64,000 bases of DNA from contig NZ_SSGF01000018.1 of assembly GCF_008015755.1 (NCBI RefSeq), forward strand, positions 1 through 64,000. The letters run 5' to 3'. The translations under genes were made by a program, and so were the position numbers. Shown here one piece after another: positions 45,109 to 54,978 of the stretch. The stretch is from Methylophilus sp. GTDB lineage: Bacteria; Pseudomonadota; Gammaproteobacteria; Burkholderiales; Methylophilaceae. Position 1 is the stretch's first letter. Every line of letters starts with the position of its first letter. The notes beneath the pieces are model-generated. The model did not search any database, was not told where the DNA came from, and saw only the letters and a program-made list of their open reading frames with translations.

Positions 45109-45789
45109 TTACTCTCTAACTAATTGATACCCGACGCGATAAATGGTTTGGATCACATTCACACCACCAGATACTTCTGATATTTTTTGACGAATACTGC
45201 TCAAATGCACGTCAATACTACGGTCATACTTCACCAATGGACGACCCAGCGCTTGAATAGACAAATCTTCTTTGCTGACGATGGTGCCTGCATGCTTCGC
45301 CAGGATTTCAATCAGGCTGAACTCGGTGCTGGTAAACACAATCGGCTTATCTACCCAGAACACTTTTCTGCGCTCGCTGGAAACGACCAGTTGGCCAACC
45401 ACAATATCATTGCCTTTTGGTGTGTCACTTGTGTGACGGCGCAAAATTGCACGAATTCTCGCTACCAGCTCTCTAGGCAGACAGGGTTTCTGGACGTAAT
45501 CATCAGCGCCGCCTTCTAGCCCTTCAATACGGCCCTCGTTGTCATCTTTGGCTGTCAGCATCAGCACCGGAATATCAGAGTGTTGTCTGATATTGCGCAA
45601 CGTTTGCAAACCATCCTGGCCCGGCATCATCACATCAAGAATCACCAGATCGAACTTGCCGGCCAGCACATATTGCTCTCCAGTCAGTCCATCGTGCGCA
45701 GTTGTTACGGTAAAGCCTTCTTGCGTCAGAAACTCCTTCAGCATATTGGCCAATTCAACATCATCGTCAATCAACAGCAGCTTGCTCAT
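45109..45789 (-). CDS. CpxR-like response regulator
   Basis: A 226-residue OmpR-family regulator: a receiver with Asp52 (LVILDVMMPGQDG) and Lys in YVQKPCLPREL, then a winged-helix domain (about 130-225) with FTSTEFSLIEILAKHAG and SIDVHLSSIRQKI, as in CpxR. It is first in the operon with the kinase at 43935. An inverted repeat made of GTAAA boxes lies 86 bases upstream and may be an autoregulatory site. Confidence 0.9.
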   Translation of the reverse strand: MSKLLLIDDDVELANMLKEFLTQEGFTVTTAHDGLTGEQYVLAGKFDLVILDVMMPGQDGLQTLRNIRQHSDIPVLMLTAKDDNEGRIEGLEGGADDYVQKPCLPRELVARIRAILRRHTSDTPKGNDIVVGQLVVSSERRKVFWVDKPIVFTSTEFSLIEILAKHAGTIVSKEDLSIQALGRPLVKYDRSIDVHLSSIRQKISEVSGGVNVIQTIYRVGYQLVRE

Positions 45790-45874
45790 TTATGTCCTTT
45801 TTTGAAAGATAACACAAGGCTTATCCAAATATTTAGCCCCGGAATATTATGAACAATTAAATTGATTAACAAGC

Positions 45875-45893
45875 GTAAATCGCCCAACTTTAC
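45875..45893. promoter_or_regulatory. GTAAA inverted repeat upstream of CpxR-like gene
   Basis: GTAAA (45875-45879), a 9-base spacer, then TTTAC (45889-45893). E. coli CpxR binds tandem GTAAA boxes with a 5-base spacer, so the box is right but orientation and spacing differ. It is a candidate operator only. Confidence 0.35.
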
Positions 45894-45965
45894 CCAAGTT
45901 TTCAAACTGTATCAAAAATGTTAAGCATTTTTAAATTATACATGAATGTTTTCTGATGCAAAATC

Positions 45966-46538
45966 TCAGTCGGCAGTAAAGGCTTCACACAATTGACTCA
46001 AGAGTTGCCCAAACAGCGGCAACACTTCATCTGCGCTGTGTGGGCTGTCATCGTCAGTGGTAGCAATCATGTAACTAATGGTCACTTTGTCCAGATTTTC
46101 ACGGTACTCTTGCCAGTGCTCAGACTCGGCCTCTGCAATCAATCTAAACTTATGAAAACCTGACTCGATGATCTCGGCCAACATCTCCGGCGCCAGGCCG
46201 TCAAATAAGGTTTTACCGATGGTGATCTGCGCCCGGTCGTAATCCGGCTGATGCCCTTCCTGCGTCAGCGGCATGAACAGAAAAGCATACACCATCAAGC
46301 CGAAACATTGATAGACGCCCAGCATGTCAAAATCATTTTGCAATTCATCTGCCGGGTGACGATCTGCAGTCTGAATGGCTTTAAAGGTTAAAAAGCTGGC
46401 CAGATAATGCACGGACTCTTCGACATCGCCATGCGCAAAAGCGGCAACCGCTTGCGCTTCAGAAGGCGCATCTGCCCGCGTTTGGGCCTGACACAGTTGA
46501 TGCATAAACCGCAAGCGTTCTTCGTAAGTCATTTCCAT
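45966..46538 (-). CDS. Hypothetical helical cytoplasmic protein
   Basis: Not recognised. The 190-residue protein has no signal peptide or membrane helix and is predicted by eye to be mainly alpha-helical and acidic, with hydrophobic stretches around SVHYLASFLTFKAIQ and YQCFGLMVYAFLFMPLT. It has a ribosome binding site (AAGGGGAT) before the ATG and codon use like its neighbours, so it is a real gene. It lies 42 bases after the ABC-F ATPase gene on the same strand and may be co-transcribed with it. Confidence 0.75.
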   Translation of the reverse strand: MEMTYEERLRFMHQLCQAQTRADAPSEAQAVAAFAHGDVEESVHYLASFLTFKAIQTADRHPADELQNDFDMLGVYQCFGLMVYAFLFMPLTQEGHQPDYDRAQITIGKTLFDGLAPEMLAEIIESGFHKFRLIAEAESEHWQEYRENLDKVTISYMIATTDDDSPHSADEVLPLFGQLLSQLCEAFTAD

Positions 46539-46580
46539 GTTGATCCCCTTATTAATCCTGATTCATTCAATATGATCGCG

Positions 46581-48488
46581 TTATTCAATCTCTGGCAGCG
46601 CTTCCAGCTTTTCCTGCACATCCAGCCACTGCTCCTCGATGGCATCGAGTTGTTTTTGATTTTCGCCTTGTGCAATCAAGAGCGATTGCAGTGTTTCGCG
46701 CTGTTCGACCTCATAAATCGCGCTATCTGCCAGGCGACTTTCAATCCCCTGCTTTTCTTGCGTGAACTTGGTCAGCTGAGTTTCCAGTGTCGCCAGTGTT
46801 TTGAGCAACGGCCTACGCTCTACCAAGCGCGCCTGCCTGTCTGCTTTTTGCTGATGATAGCTGTTTTGCTTGACGACCGCAGGCCGACTGGCCGTGGCTT
46901 CTGTTTGCGCCGTTTTGATTAACGACACTTTGTAATCTTCCAGGTCGCCATCAAACACATTGGCTTGGCCATCAGCTACGAGCACAAACTTTTCGCAACA
47001 AGTGGCCAGCAGCGTGCGATCGTGTGACACCATGACCATGCCACCTTCATAGGCTTGCAAAGCCATGGACAAGGCATGCCGCATTTCAATATCCAGGTGG
47101 TTGGTCGGCTCATCCAGCAAAATCAGGTTAGGCCGTTGCCAAATCAGCATGGCTAATGCCAGGCGTGACTTTTCGCCGCCAGAAAATGGTCCGCAGGCTG
47201 TTTTGGCCATCTCGCCCCTGAAATCAAAACCACCTAAAAAATCCAGCAACTCCTGCTCTCGGGTTTGCGTATCCAGCCGCTGCAAATGTTGCAAAGGCGA
47301 ATCAGTGGCAACCAGTTGTTCTAGCTGGTGCTGGGCAAAATAACCAATCCGTAAATCTTTGCCTTCTACCCGCTCACCTGACAACAGGGTTTCTGACTGC
47401 GCCAGGGCTTTGATCAAGGTAGATTTACCGGCACCGTTTTTGCCCAACAACCCAATGCGTTCCCCTGGGCGAATCGCCAAATGGGCCAGCTTGACCAGCG
47501 TTTGCCCGGCATAGCCAAGCGCCGCCTGATTCATCACCAATAAAGGGTCGGGGGCGGAGCCTAAGTCACGAAAACTAAAACTGAAAGGTGAATCGACATG
47601 CGCGGCACTGATACGCTCCATGCGCTCAAGGGCCTTGATACGGCTTTGTGCCTGCCGCGCTTTGGTCGCCTGCGCCCGAAAACGATCAATATATTTCTGC
47701 AAATGCGCCATTTGCTGCTGCTGCTTTTGATAACTGGCCTGTTGCAAAGTCAACTTCTCGGCACGCTGGCGCTCAAAATCACTGTAGCCACCACGATACA
47801 AAGTCAGTTGCTGCTGCTCGATGTGCAGAATATGGTTCACGGTGTTATCGAGAAACTCGCGATCATGCGAAATGAGCAGCAAAGTGCCACGATACGCACT
47901 CAGCCAGCCTTCTAGCCAGATCACCGCCTCAATATCCAGGTGATTGGTCGGTTCATCTAGCAATAACAAATCCGAGCGGCACATCAAGGCGCGCGCCAGA
48001 TTAAGGCGCATGCGCCAACCACCCGAAAAATCACTGACTGCACGACTTAACTGCGCTTGAGAAAAGCCCAACCCGGCTAATAAGGCGCTGGCTCTGGCTT
48101 CTGCACTGTAGCCATCGATATCCGCCAGGCGCTGATGCCACTCGGCAACATGCAACGGGTCATGGCTATCACCTGCCTCCGCTTGCGCAAGCTTGGCTTG
48201 CAGGGTGCGCAACTCTTCATCGCCATCTAGGGTGTATTCGAGGGCAGACTGCGCCAACGCGGGGGTTTCCTGCGCCACATGGGCGATTACCCATTGTGGC
48301 GGCATCAGTAACTCGCCAACATCTGCCGTGAGCTCGCCACGCAGCAAGGCAAACAAGGTCGATTTACCTGCGCCATTGGCGCCCGTCAGGCCAACGCGAT
48401 GCCCGGGGTGCAACTGAAAACTAGCGGCCTCAACCAGTGTTTTACCTGCTCTGGAAAAAGTCAGTTGTTTAAACTGAATCACTGACAA
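46581..48488 (-). CDS. ABC-F family ATPase, YheS-like
   Basis: A soluble 635-residue protein with two ABC domains and no membrane segments. Both Walker A motifs (GANGAGKST and GKNGAGKST), both signatures (SDFSGGWRMRLNLA and GPFSGGEKSRLALA) and both Walker B motifs (LLLLDEPTNHLD, LILLDEPTNHLD) are intact. The linker at about 230-300 is charged and helical, and a C-terminal coiled coil (about 535-630) follows. ABC-F proteins act on the ribosome to rescue or tune translation. Length and linker fit YheS better than EttA or Uup. Confidence 0.93.
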   Translation of the reverse strand: MSVIQFKQLTFSRAGKTLVEAASFQLHPGHRVGLTGANGAGKSTLFALLRGELTADVGELLMPPQWVIAHVAQETPALAQSALEYTLDGDEELRTLQAKLAQAEAGDSHDPLHVAEWHQRLADIDGYSAEARASALLAGLGFSQAQLSRAVSDFSGGWRMRLNLARALMCRSDLLLLDEPTNHLDIEAVIWLEGWLSAYRGTLLLISHDREFLDNTVNHILHIEQQQLTLYRGGYSDFERQRAEKLTLQQASYQKQQQQMAHLQKYIDRFRAQATKARQAQSRIKALERMERISAAHVDSPFSFSFRDLGSAPDPLLVMNQAALGYAGQTLVKLAHLAIRPGERIGLLGKNGAGKSTLIKALAQSETLLSGERVEGKDLRIGYFAQHQLEQLVATDSPLQHLQRLDTQTREQELLDFLGGFDFRGEMAKTACGPFSGGEKSRLALAMLIWQRPNLILLDEPTNHLDIEMRHALSMALQAYEGGMVMVSHDRTLLATCCEKFVLVADGQANVFDGDLEDYKVSLIKTAQTEATASRPAVVKQNSYHQQKADRQARLVERRPLLKTLATLETQLTKFTQEKQGIESRLADSAIYEVEQRETLQSLLIAQGENQKQLDAIEEQWLDVQEKLEALPEIE

Positions 48489-48660
48489 TCACTTTCATTT
48501 AAAAACAACGTTGCAAAAAGAGTGGCATTTTAAACGAATCACCCCTATTCTGGCTGAATAATTCCGCCCTTAGCAGGGAGTTCTACTGCGGTTGCGCAAC
48601 TGTTTTCGAGTAAAATAGTCAGTTATCTTTAAACCTCTTCAATCCTTGTTAAACGTCTTT

Positions 48661-51600
48661 ATGCCTTTGCAAAAAATCAAACGCTGGCTGGTTACACTCA
48701 TGATGGTGATTTTCATCATGCTGGCAGGCATTATTGGCGTCATCCAGTTTTATGTTTTTCCACATATTGACGACTACAGAGGTCGCATTGAGCAAGCACT
48801 GAGCCAGTCGCTCAAACAGCAAGTGACTATTGCGCATATCGGTATTCGCTGGCGCGGCCTGGCACCACAAATCACCCTGGGCAAGGTCACAGTGTTTGAT
48901 ACCGAGCACCGCCCTGCGCTGGAATTATCGCAGGTGACGACACGCCTGTCGTGGAGTAGCCTGGTGCTGCTTTCACCTTCATTAGTCAGCCTGAGCATAG
49001 ACGCGCCCAATTTAGTCATCAGGCGCACCGCTGATGGCGAACTATTTTTAGCGGGCATTTCCATGTCCGGACAAGGCAATCCGGCGTTTGCAAACTGGCT
49101 GCTGGCACAGCGGCGCATCAAGGTCTCTCACGCCACCATCACCTGGCTGGATGAGCAGCGTCAAGCGCCCCCTCTCTTGCTTGAAGACCTGAACATTGAA
49201 ATATTGACACCCGTCTGGCAACGCCTGTTGCACCGGCATAGCATCCACATCGACAGCCTGGTGTCTACCGGCACAAAGCAGCGCATTACCCTCGAGTCTG
49301 TCGTGGTCGGGAACGATGTAGCCAAACCCGAAGCCTGGCATGGCGAAATTTCGCTACGCTTGCCAGAAACCGATTTAGCCACCTGGAGCCCCTGGTTAGA
49401 TTTGCCAGTTAAAGTGCAATCAGGCCAGGGCAATCTGACCACCACGTTGGCATTTGAAGCGCTGCAATTACAACGTTTGGCTGCACAGGTAGCGCTGACC
49501 AATGTCGCCGTTAAACCGGCCAACGAGCCACAAACCTTTGTGGCTAAAAGCGTGACTGGCGAGCTACGTTGGCAACGGGTAGAACAACGGTTTATGGTCA
49601 CCCTCAAGCATTTCTCGGCGAATGTTCAGCCCGGCTTGGTGCTGGAGGATACCAATGGCGAACTGCAATGGGATAACAAAGGCCATGAAGGCACAGTCAC
49701 GGTTAAAAAATTCAGCCTCGCACAGGGTGATTTATTTGCGCAATGGTTACCGCCAGACTCTCCAATAGCCACTTATCTTGAACACATGGCGCCTGCGGGC
49801 AATGCCTCTAAAATCAAAGCGCGCTGGCTTGCGCAAGGCAACCAGTGGCGCGATTACGCCATCACTGCCAACTTTAGCGGCTTGCATACACAAGCCTATG
49901 CCAACCTGCCAGGCCTGGATAACTGGTCCGGTCAATTGTCAGTGCAACCAAATGCTGGCAGCGTTGAGTTAGATACCAGCAAGGCCACGATTGAGCTTGC
50001 AGGTCTGCTGCGCTGGGCACTACCCATTGACAGCCTGCAAGGCGAGATTGAGTGGCGCAATAACGGGCAGAAAACCTTGATCAGCACCCGCAACCTGCAC
50101 TTTAGCAATCCACACCTGGCCTTGCGTACCAATATGGAATATCAACTGGGCGCGGCAGGTGGCGACACCATACAACTACAAAGCCAGATTGAGCGTGGCG
50201 ATGCCAAGTTTGCCCCGTTTTATTACCCGCTCATATTGGGTGAGTCGACCTTGCACTGGCTCGATACGTCTATTCTGGGTGGCCAAATCAGGCATGGTGA
50301 AGTGATTGTTAAAGGCCGCGTCAGTGATTTCCCTTATGTCAATCAGGCACACCAGCCGGACCCATCGCTGGGCTTGTTCCGCGTCACCGCGCAAGTGGAT
50401 CGCGCCAGCCTGGAATATGGCACCGACTGGCCGGTGGTGCAAAATATTGATGCTTTCATGAAATTTGAAGGAAAACGCATGGATATCGCCGTGAAAAACG
50501 GCACGACTGTCGGCCAGCACATTACACAAGCACAGGTCGAAATTCCGCAATTGGATGCCGACTGGCCCATGCTCAATATTAAAGCGGCGGCCACCGGCAC
50601 GGTTGAACAAGGCGTTAAATTCGTTAACACCAGCCCGGTTCGACAAGTCACCATGGGCTTTACCGATTTTTTGAAAACGTCAGGCAATGCCGAACTCAAA
50701 CTCGGTCTGCAAGTGCCGCTCAATGATGTCGATGCCAGCCAGTTTCAGGGCGATTACAACATTAAAAACGGCCATATTGCCGCCAACCCACAAATTGCCA
50801 TGCCGGAAATGAGCAATATCAATGGCCATTTAAAATTCAACGAAAAAGGCTTGCAAGCGCAAGGTGTGCAATTATCCATGTTTGATAATCCTGCCAGCGT
50901 CAGCCTGAGCACGCGGCCAGACAAGTCGGTGATTATCCAGGGCAGCGGCCGCATCACCGATGCTGCGCTAAAAAAACTGGATAACAACCCGATCACGCGC
51001 GCCTTGCATGGCACCACAGACTGGAAAAGCAATCTGTTGATTCAAGCGCCGAATATCCGTCTGGACATCCGCTCGCAGTTGATTGGCATGGCGATTGACC
51101 TGCCAGAGCCGGCCAAAAAAAGCGTTGAAACCCCGGCGAATCTGAGTATTCGTTTCCGCCAGGAAAGCAATCAGCCCGACAAGATCGCCATTCATTACAA
51201 CGATTGGATTCATGCTAACTTTTTGCGCAATGCAAATAATCCAGCCGCCGTCAGCGCCGGTGAAATTGCCATTAACACGCCACCACGTTTGCCAACAGGC
51301 GATGGCATTAATTTGCGCGCAGACTTTCAAAAGCTCAATGTCGATGAGTGGCTGGCTTACCTCAATCAGGGCAGTGGCAATCAGGCGACAGAATCCTCTT
51401 CAATCGCATTGAATCAAATAGAGCTGACCGCAGGCACTTTGCATGTCTTTGACCGCAACCTGCATCAGATCAAGTTAAACATCTCGCCAGAAAACGAGCG
51501 GCTCAAACTCGCCGTACAAAGCCAGGAGCTGGCGGGTGAGGCGGACTGGATTGCAGGCAAACCCAGCAAACTGGTGGCTAAACTGAATTATCTGCGTATC

Positions 51601-52506
51601 CCCCGCAGCATGGATACCGATAGTACGGTCAATCCGGCTGAAGTACGTCGTTTAGACCTGACTTACCCTGAGCTGGACATCACGGCGCAAGACTTCCAGT
51701 TTGGCGATAAACAACTGGGCAGCCTGGATTTAAAAGCCTACAACAGCGGTGAAAGCTGGGTGATACAGCGCATGAATATCAGCAACAGCGACAGCCAGCT
51801 CACCGCAGACGGCACCTGGCGCAACTCGGTGCGCAGCCCGCAAACCATGCTCAAATTTAACCTGACCTCAAGTAACCTAGGCAAAACCCTGCAGCGCTTT
51901 CAGCCTGGCGGCGAGATGGTGAAAGGCGGCACGGGCAATATGAACGGTCAGCTTGGCTGGCCAGGCAGCCCACACGAGTTTGCCGTAGAACGTCTGGATG
52001 GGAATTTCACTATGCAGCTTGAAAAAGGCCAGATTTTAAAAGTGCAGCCAGGCGTCGGTCGTTTATTGGGATTATTGAGCTTGCAAAGCCTGCCACGTCG
52101 ATTAACCCTCGATTTCCGCGACCTGTTTAGCGAAGGCTTTGCGTTTGACAAAATCACCTCTACCGCCAATATTAAAGATGGTATTTTGCGTAGTAACGAC
52201 CTGTTTATGACTGGCCCTGCCGCCGAGGCTAGCATTAAAGGCGAAGCCAATTTAAAAGCAGAAACGCAGCGCTTGCGGGTAAAAGTAGTGCCACATATTA
52301 GCGACTCGGTGTCGCTGGCCGCACTGGCTGGCGGCCCGATTGTGGGTGTGGCTGCGTTTGTGGCGCAAAAATTACTCAAAGACCCGCTTAACAAAATCAG
52401 TGCCAGTGAGTATATGATTACAGGCACATGGGATAATCCGCAGGAAGCGGAGGTGGATAAAAAAGCACCCGCCCCGGCTGCACAGCCCTTGAAAGGCCTG
52501 CATTAA
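48661..52506 (+). CDS. yhdP: YhdP family AsmA-like envelope protein
   Basis: A very large protein (1281 residues from the ATG at 48661; a TTG lies in frame at 48646). One N-terminal transmembrane helix (about 10-34) is followed by a long beta-rich periplasmic body of the AsmA-like/DUF3971 type, with a C-terminal domain containing SVSLAALAGGPIVGVAAFVAQKL-type text near the end. In E. coli, YhdP bridges the periplasm and moves phospholipid to the outer membrane. It leads a plus-strand cluster with a nitrilase-family gene and tldD, an order common in proteobacteria. Confidence 0.92.
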   Translation: MPLQKIKRWLVTLMMVIFIMLAGIIGVIQFYVFPHIDDYRGRIEQALSQSLKQQVTIAHIGIRWRGLAPQITLGKVTVFDTEHRPALELSQVTTRLSWSSLVLLSPSLVSLSIDAPNLVIRRTADGELFLAGISMSGQGNPAFANWLLAQRRIKVSHATITWLDEQRQAPPLLLEDLNIEILTPVWQRLLHRHSIHIDSLVSTGTKQRITLESVVVGNDVAKPEAWHGEISLRLPETDLATWSPWLDLPVKVQSGQGNLTTTLAFEALQLQRLAAQVALTNVAVKPANEPQTFVAKSVTGELRWQRVEQRFMVTLKHFSANVQPGLVLEDTNGELQWDNKGHEGTVTVKKFSLAQGDLFAQWLPPDSPIATYLEHMAPAGNASKIKARWLAQGNQWRDYAITANFSGLHTQAYANLPGLDNWSGQLSVQPNAGSVELDTSKATIELAGLLRWALPIDSLQGEIEWRNNGQKTLISTRNLHFSNPHLALRTNMEYQLGAAGGDTIQLQSQIERGDAKFAPFYYPLILGESTLHWLDTSILGGQIRHGEVIVKGRVSDFPYVNQAHQPDPSLGLFRVTAQVDRASLEYGTDWPVVQNIDAFMKFEGKRMDIAVKNGTTVGQHITQAQVEIPQLDADWPMLNIKAAATGTVEQGVKFVNTSPVRQVTMGFTDFLKTSGNAELKLGLQVPLNDVDASQFQGDYNIKNGHIAANPQIAMPEMSNINGHLKFNEKGLQAQGVQLSMFDNPASVSLSTRPDKSVIIQGSGRITDAALKKLDNNPITRALHGTTDWKSNLLIQAPNIRLDIRSQLIGMAIDLPEPAKKSVETPANLSIRFRQESNQPDKIAIHYNDWIHANFLRNANNPAAVSAGEIAINTPPRLPTGDGINLRADFQKLNVDEWLAYLNQGSGNQATESSSIALNQIELTAGTLHVFDRNLHQIKLNISPENERLKLAVQSQELAGEADWIAGKPSKLVAKLNYLRIPRSMDTDSTVNPAEVRRLDLTYPELDITAQDFQFGDKQLGSLDLKAYNSGESWVIQRMNISNSDSQLTADGTWRNSVRSPQTMLKFNLTSSNLGKTLQRFQPGGEMVKGGTGNMNGQLGWPGSPHEFAVERLDGNFTMQLEKGQILKVQPGVGRLLGLLSLQSLPRRLTLDFRDLFSEGFAFDKITSTANIKDGILRSNDLFMTGPAAEASIKGEANLKAETQRLRVKVVPHISDSVSLAALAGGPIVGVAAFVAQKLLKDPLNKISASEYMITGTWDNPQEAEVDKKAPAPAAQPLKGLH

Positions 52507-52539
52507 TGCCAATATTATTATTTCAATGGAAAATTTGCC

Positions 52540-53394
52540 ATGGCAGACAAAAAAACTAAAAAACTCAAATCAGCCGCCAGTGATGACATCGTCAAAGTCG
52601 CCGCGGTTCAAATGGCTTCTAGCCCCAATGTGGCTGCGAATTTGGTCGAAGCTAAGCGCCTGATCGAAATGGCGGCCAAAGCCGGTGCCAAACTGGTGGT
52701 GCTGCCAGAATACTTTTGCATCATGGGACTGAAAGAATTTGATAAAGTCACCATACGTGAAAAACAAAATGATGGCCCGATTCAGCAGTTTTTGAGCAAA
52801 ACCGCCAAGGCTTTTAAAATCTGGATCGTCGCTGGTAGCGTGCCGCTCGAAAGCCATTACGCGAACAAAGTGCGCAATAGCTGCCTGGTCTATAACGACA
52901 AGGGTGAGCAAGTGGCGCGCTATGACAAAATCCACCTGTTTGGTCTCGATATGGGCACCGAGCATTACCACGAAGAAAACACCATAGAGCCTGGTGACAC
53001 GGTGGTGACGGTAGAGACGCCATTTGGCCGTATCGGCCTGTCGATCTGCTACGACTTGCGCTTTCCCGAGCTGTTCCGCGCCATGGGTGAGGTCGACATG
53101 ATCGTGGTGCCCTCGGCATTTACCGAAACCACCGGTAAAGCGCACTGGGAAACGCTGGTGCGGGCACGCGCGGTAGAAAACCTCAGTTATGTCATTGCCT
53201 CAGCCCAAGGCGGCTACCATTTATCTGGCCGCGAAACCCACGGCAACAGCATGATTGTAGACCCTTGGGGCGTGGTACTAGATCGCCTGCCACGTGGCTC
53301 AGGCATTGTGGTTGCCAATGTGAACCGCAACTATATTAAAAACCTGCGCCAAAGCTTGCCAGCGCTCAAACACAAAACGATTAAGGCGATTTAA
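52540..53394 (+). CDS. Carbon-nitrogen hydrolase (Nit-type amidase)
   Basis: A 284-residue nitrilase-superfamily enzyme. The catalytic triad is Glu57 (VVLPEYF), Lys130 (YDKIHLFGLDM) and Cys170 (LSICYDLRFPELFR). It belongs to the Nit1/NitFhit-like branch, whose known members hydrolyse deaminated glutathione; that substrate is probable but not proven. A lysine-rich N-terminal tail (about 1-15) is unusual. It lies between yhdP (33-base gap) and tldD. Confidence 0.92.
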   Translation: MADKKTKKLKSAASDDIVKVAAVQMASSPNVAANLVEAKRLIEMAAKAGAKLVVLPEYFCIMGLKEFDKVTIREKQNDGPIQQFLSKTAKAFKIWIVAGSVPLESHYANKVRNSCLVYNDKGEQVARYDKIHLFGLDMGTEHYHEENTIEPGDTVVTVETPFGRIGLSICYDLRFPELFRAMGEVDMIVVPSAFTETTGKAHWETLVRARAVENLSYVIASAQGGYHLSGRETHGNSMIVDPWGVVLDRLPRGSGIVVANVNRNYIKNLRQSLPALKHKTIKAI

Positions 53395-53472
53395 TGAAAA
53401 CACTGAGTGCCAAGCTGGCACTCTTTGCTACAAATCGACTCCAAATTTCACGATTACAACAAGTGACTTAAT

Positions 53473-54912
53473 ATGCAAACGCTACTCACCACCGCCAACG
53501 ACTTGCTACTACGCCCCGCCGGGCTGGATCACAGCGCTTTAACCAATGTATTGTCTGGCATGATGACGCACAATATTGACTATGCTGACCTGTATTTTCA
53601 ATATAGCCGTAGCGAATCGTGGGGGCTGGAAGAGGGCCAGGTAAAGTCTGGTAGCTTTAATATCGACCAGGGGGTAGGCGTGCGCGCCGTAAGTGGCGAA
53701 AAAACGGCGTTTGCCTACTCTGATGACATCCACCTCGATGCCTTGCAACAAGCGGCAAGTGCCACGCGCGCCATTGCCAACCTGGGCCAGGAAAAAACTG
53801 GCCACAGCATTATCACACGCAGCCATACCCCGCTCTATTTGCCGCAAGACCCAATTGCCAGCCTGAGTGCAGATGCAAAAGTGAAGCTGCTGGAAAAACT
53901 GGAGCGCTACGCCAAGGCGCAAGACCCGCGCATCACACAGGTCATGGCCTCGATTGCCGCAGAATATGAAGTCGTGTTAGTTGCACGCAGCGATGGCGTC
54001 ATGGCGGGCGACGTGCGCCCATTGGTGCGCTTATCGCTGCAAGTGATTGCCGAACATAATGGCCGCCGCGAACAAGGGTCTAGTGGTGGCGGTGGTCGCT
54101 TTGATTACAGCTACTTCACCGATGAAGTCTTGCAAGACTACGCCCAGAAAGCAGTACATCAGGCGCTGGTGAACCTCGACGCACGCCCTGCCCCGGCTGG
54201 CAGCATGACTGTTGTGCTAGGCAATGGCTGGCCAGGCATCTTACTGCACGAAGCCATCGGCCACGGCCTCGAAGGTGACTTTAACCGCAAAGGCAGCAGT
54301 GCCTTCAGCAATATGATCGGCCAGCAAGTCGCGGCCAAAGGCATCACCATTGTTGACGACGGCACCATACAAGACCGTCGCGGCTCGCTGACCATGGACG
54401 ACGAAGGCAATGCGCCACAGAACACCGTACTGATTGAAGACGGCATCCTGCGCGGCTATATACAAGACACGCTCAACGCACGCCTGATGAATATGGGCCT
54501 CACTGGCAACGCGCGCCGCGAAAGCTACGCACACATCCCCATGCCGCGCATGACCAACACCTATATGCTCAATGGTGACAAAGACCCGCAAGAGATTATC
54601 AAGTCGGTTAAAAAAGGCCTCTACGCAGCCAACTTTGGCGGCGGCCAGGTCGACATCACCAGCGGCAAATTCGTGTTCAGCGCAGCAGAAGCCTACATGA
54701 TTGAAGACGGAAAAATCACCTACCCGGTCAAAGGTGCTACCCTGATTGGTAACGGCCCGGATGTGCTGACCAAAGTCAGTATGATAGGCAATGACATGAC
54801 GCTGGATAGCGGCGTTGGCACCTGTGGCAAAGAAGGCCAAAGCGTGCCGGTAGGTGTTGGACAACCGACGCTGAAGATTGACGGGCTAACGGTGGGTGGA
54901 ACGTCAGCGTAA
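53473..54912 (+). CDS. tldD: Metalloprotease TldD
   Basis: One half of the TldD/TldE (PmbA) zinc protease, which trims peptides such as microcin precursors and antitoxins. It has 479 residues with the metal site His259-Glu260 and His264 in the HEAIGHGLEGD motif. The central GSMTVVLGNGWPGILLHEA stretch and C-terminal GTCGKEGQSVPVGVGQP are family-typical. It follows the nitrilase gene and ends before a bidirectional terminator. The PmbA partner is not in this window. Confidence 0.96.
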   Translation: MQTLLTTANDLLLRPAGLDHSALTNVLSGMMTHNIDYADLYFQYSRSESWGLEEGQVKSGSFNIDQGVGVRAVSGEKTAFAYSDDIHLDALQQAASATRAIANLGQEKTGHSIITRSHTPLYLPQDPIASLSADAKVKLLEKLERYAKAQDPRITQVMASIAAEYEVVLVARSDGVMAGDVRPLVRLSLQVIAEHNGRREQGSSGGGGRFDYSYFTDEVLQDYAQKAVHQALVNLDARPAPAGSMTVVLGNGWPGILLHEAIGHGLEGDFNRKGSSAFSNMIGQQVAAKGITIVDDGTIQDRRGSLTMDDEGNAPQNTVLIEDGILRGYIQDTLNARLMNMGLTGNARRESYAHIPMPRMTNTYMLNGDKDPQEIIKSVKKGLYAANFGGGQVDITSGKFVFSAAEAYMIEDGKITYPVKGATLIGNGPDVLTKVSMIGNDMTLDSGVGTCGKEGQSVPVGVGQPTLKIDGLTVGGTSA

Positions 54913-54940
54913 TACCGAGAAGTGCATTCATCATTAAATA

Positions 54941-54966
54941 AAAAAGCTGCCTATCGGCAGCTTTTT
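54941..54966. terminator. Bidirectional terminator between tldD and MFS gene
   Basis: Arms AAAAAGCTGCC / GGCAGCTTTTT (54941-54951 and 54956-54966) with a 4-nt loop. It gives U-runs on both strands and serves two convergent genes. Confidence 0.9.
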
Positions 54967-54978
54967 TATGACTGAATA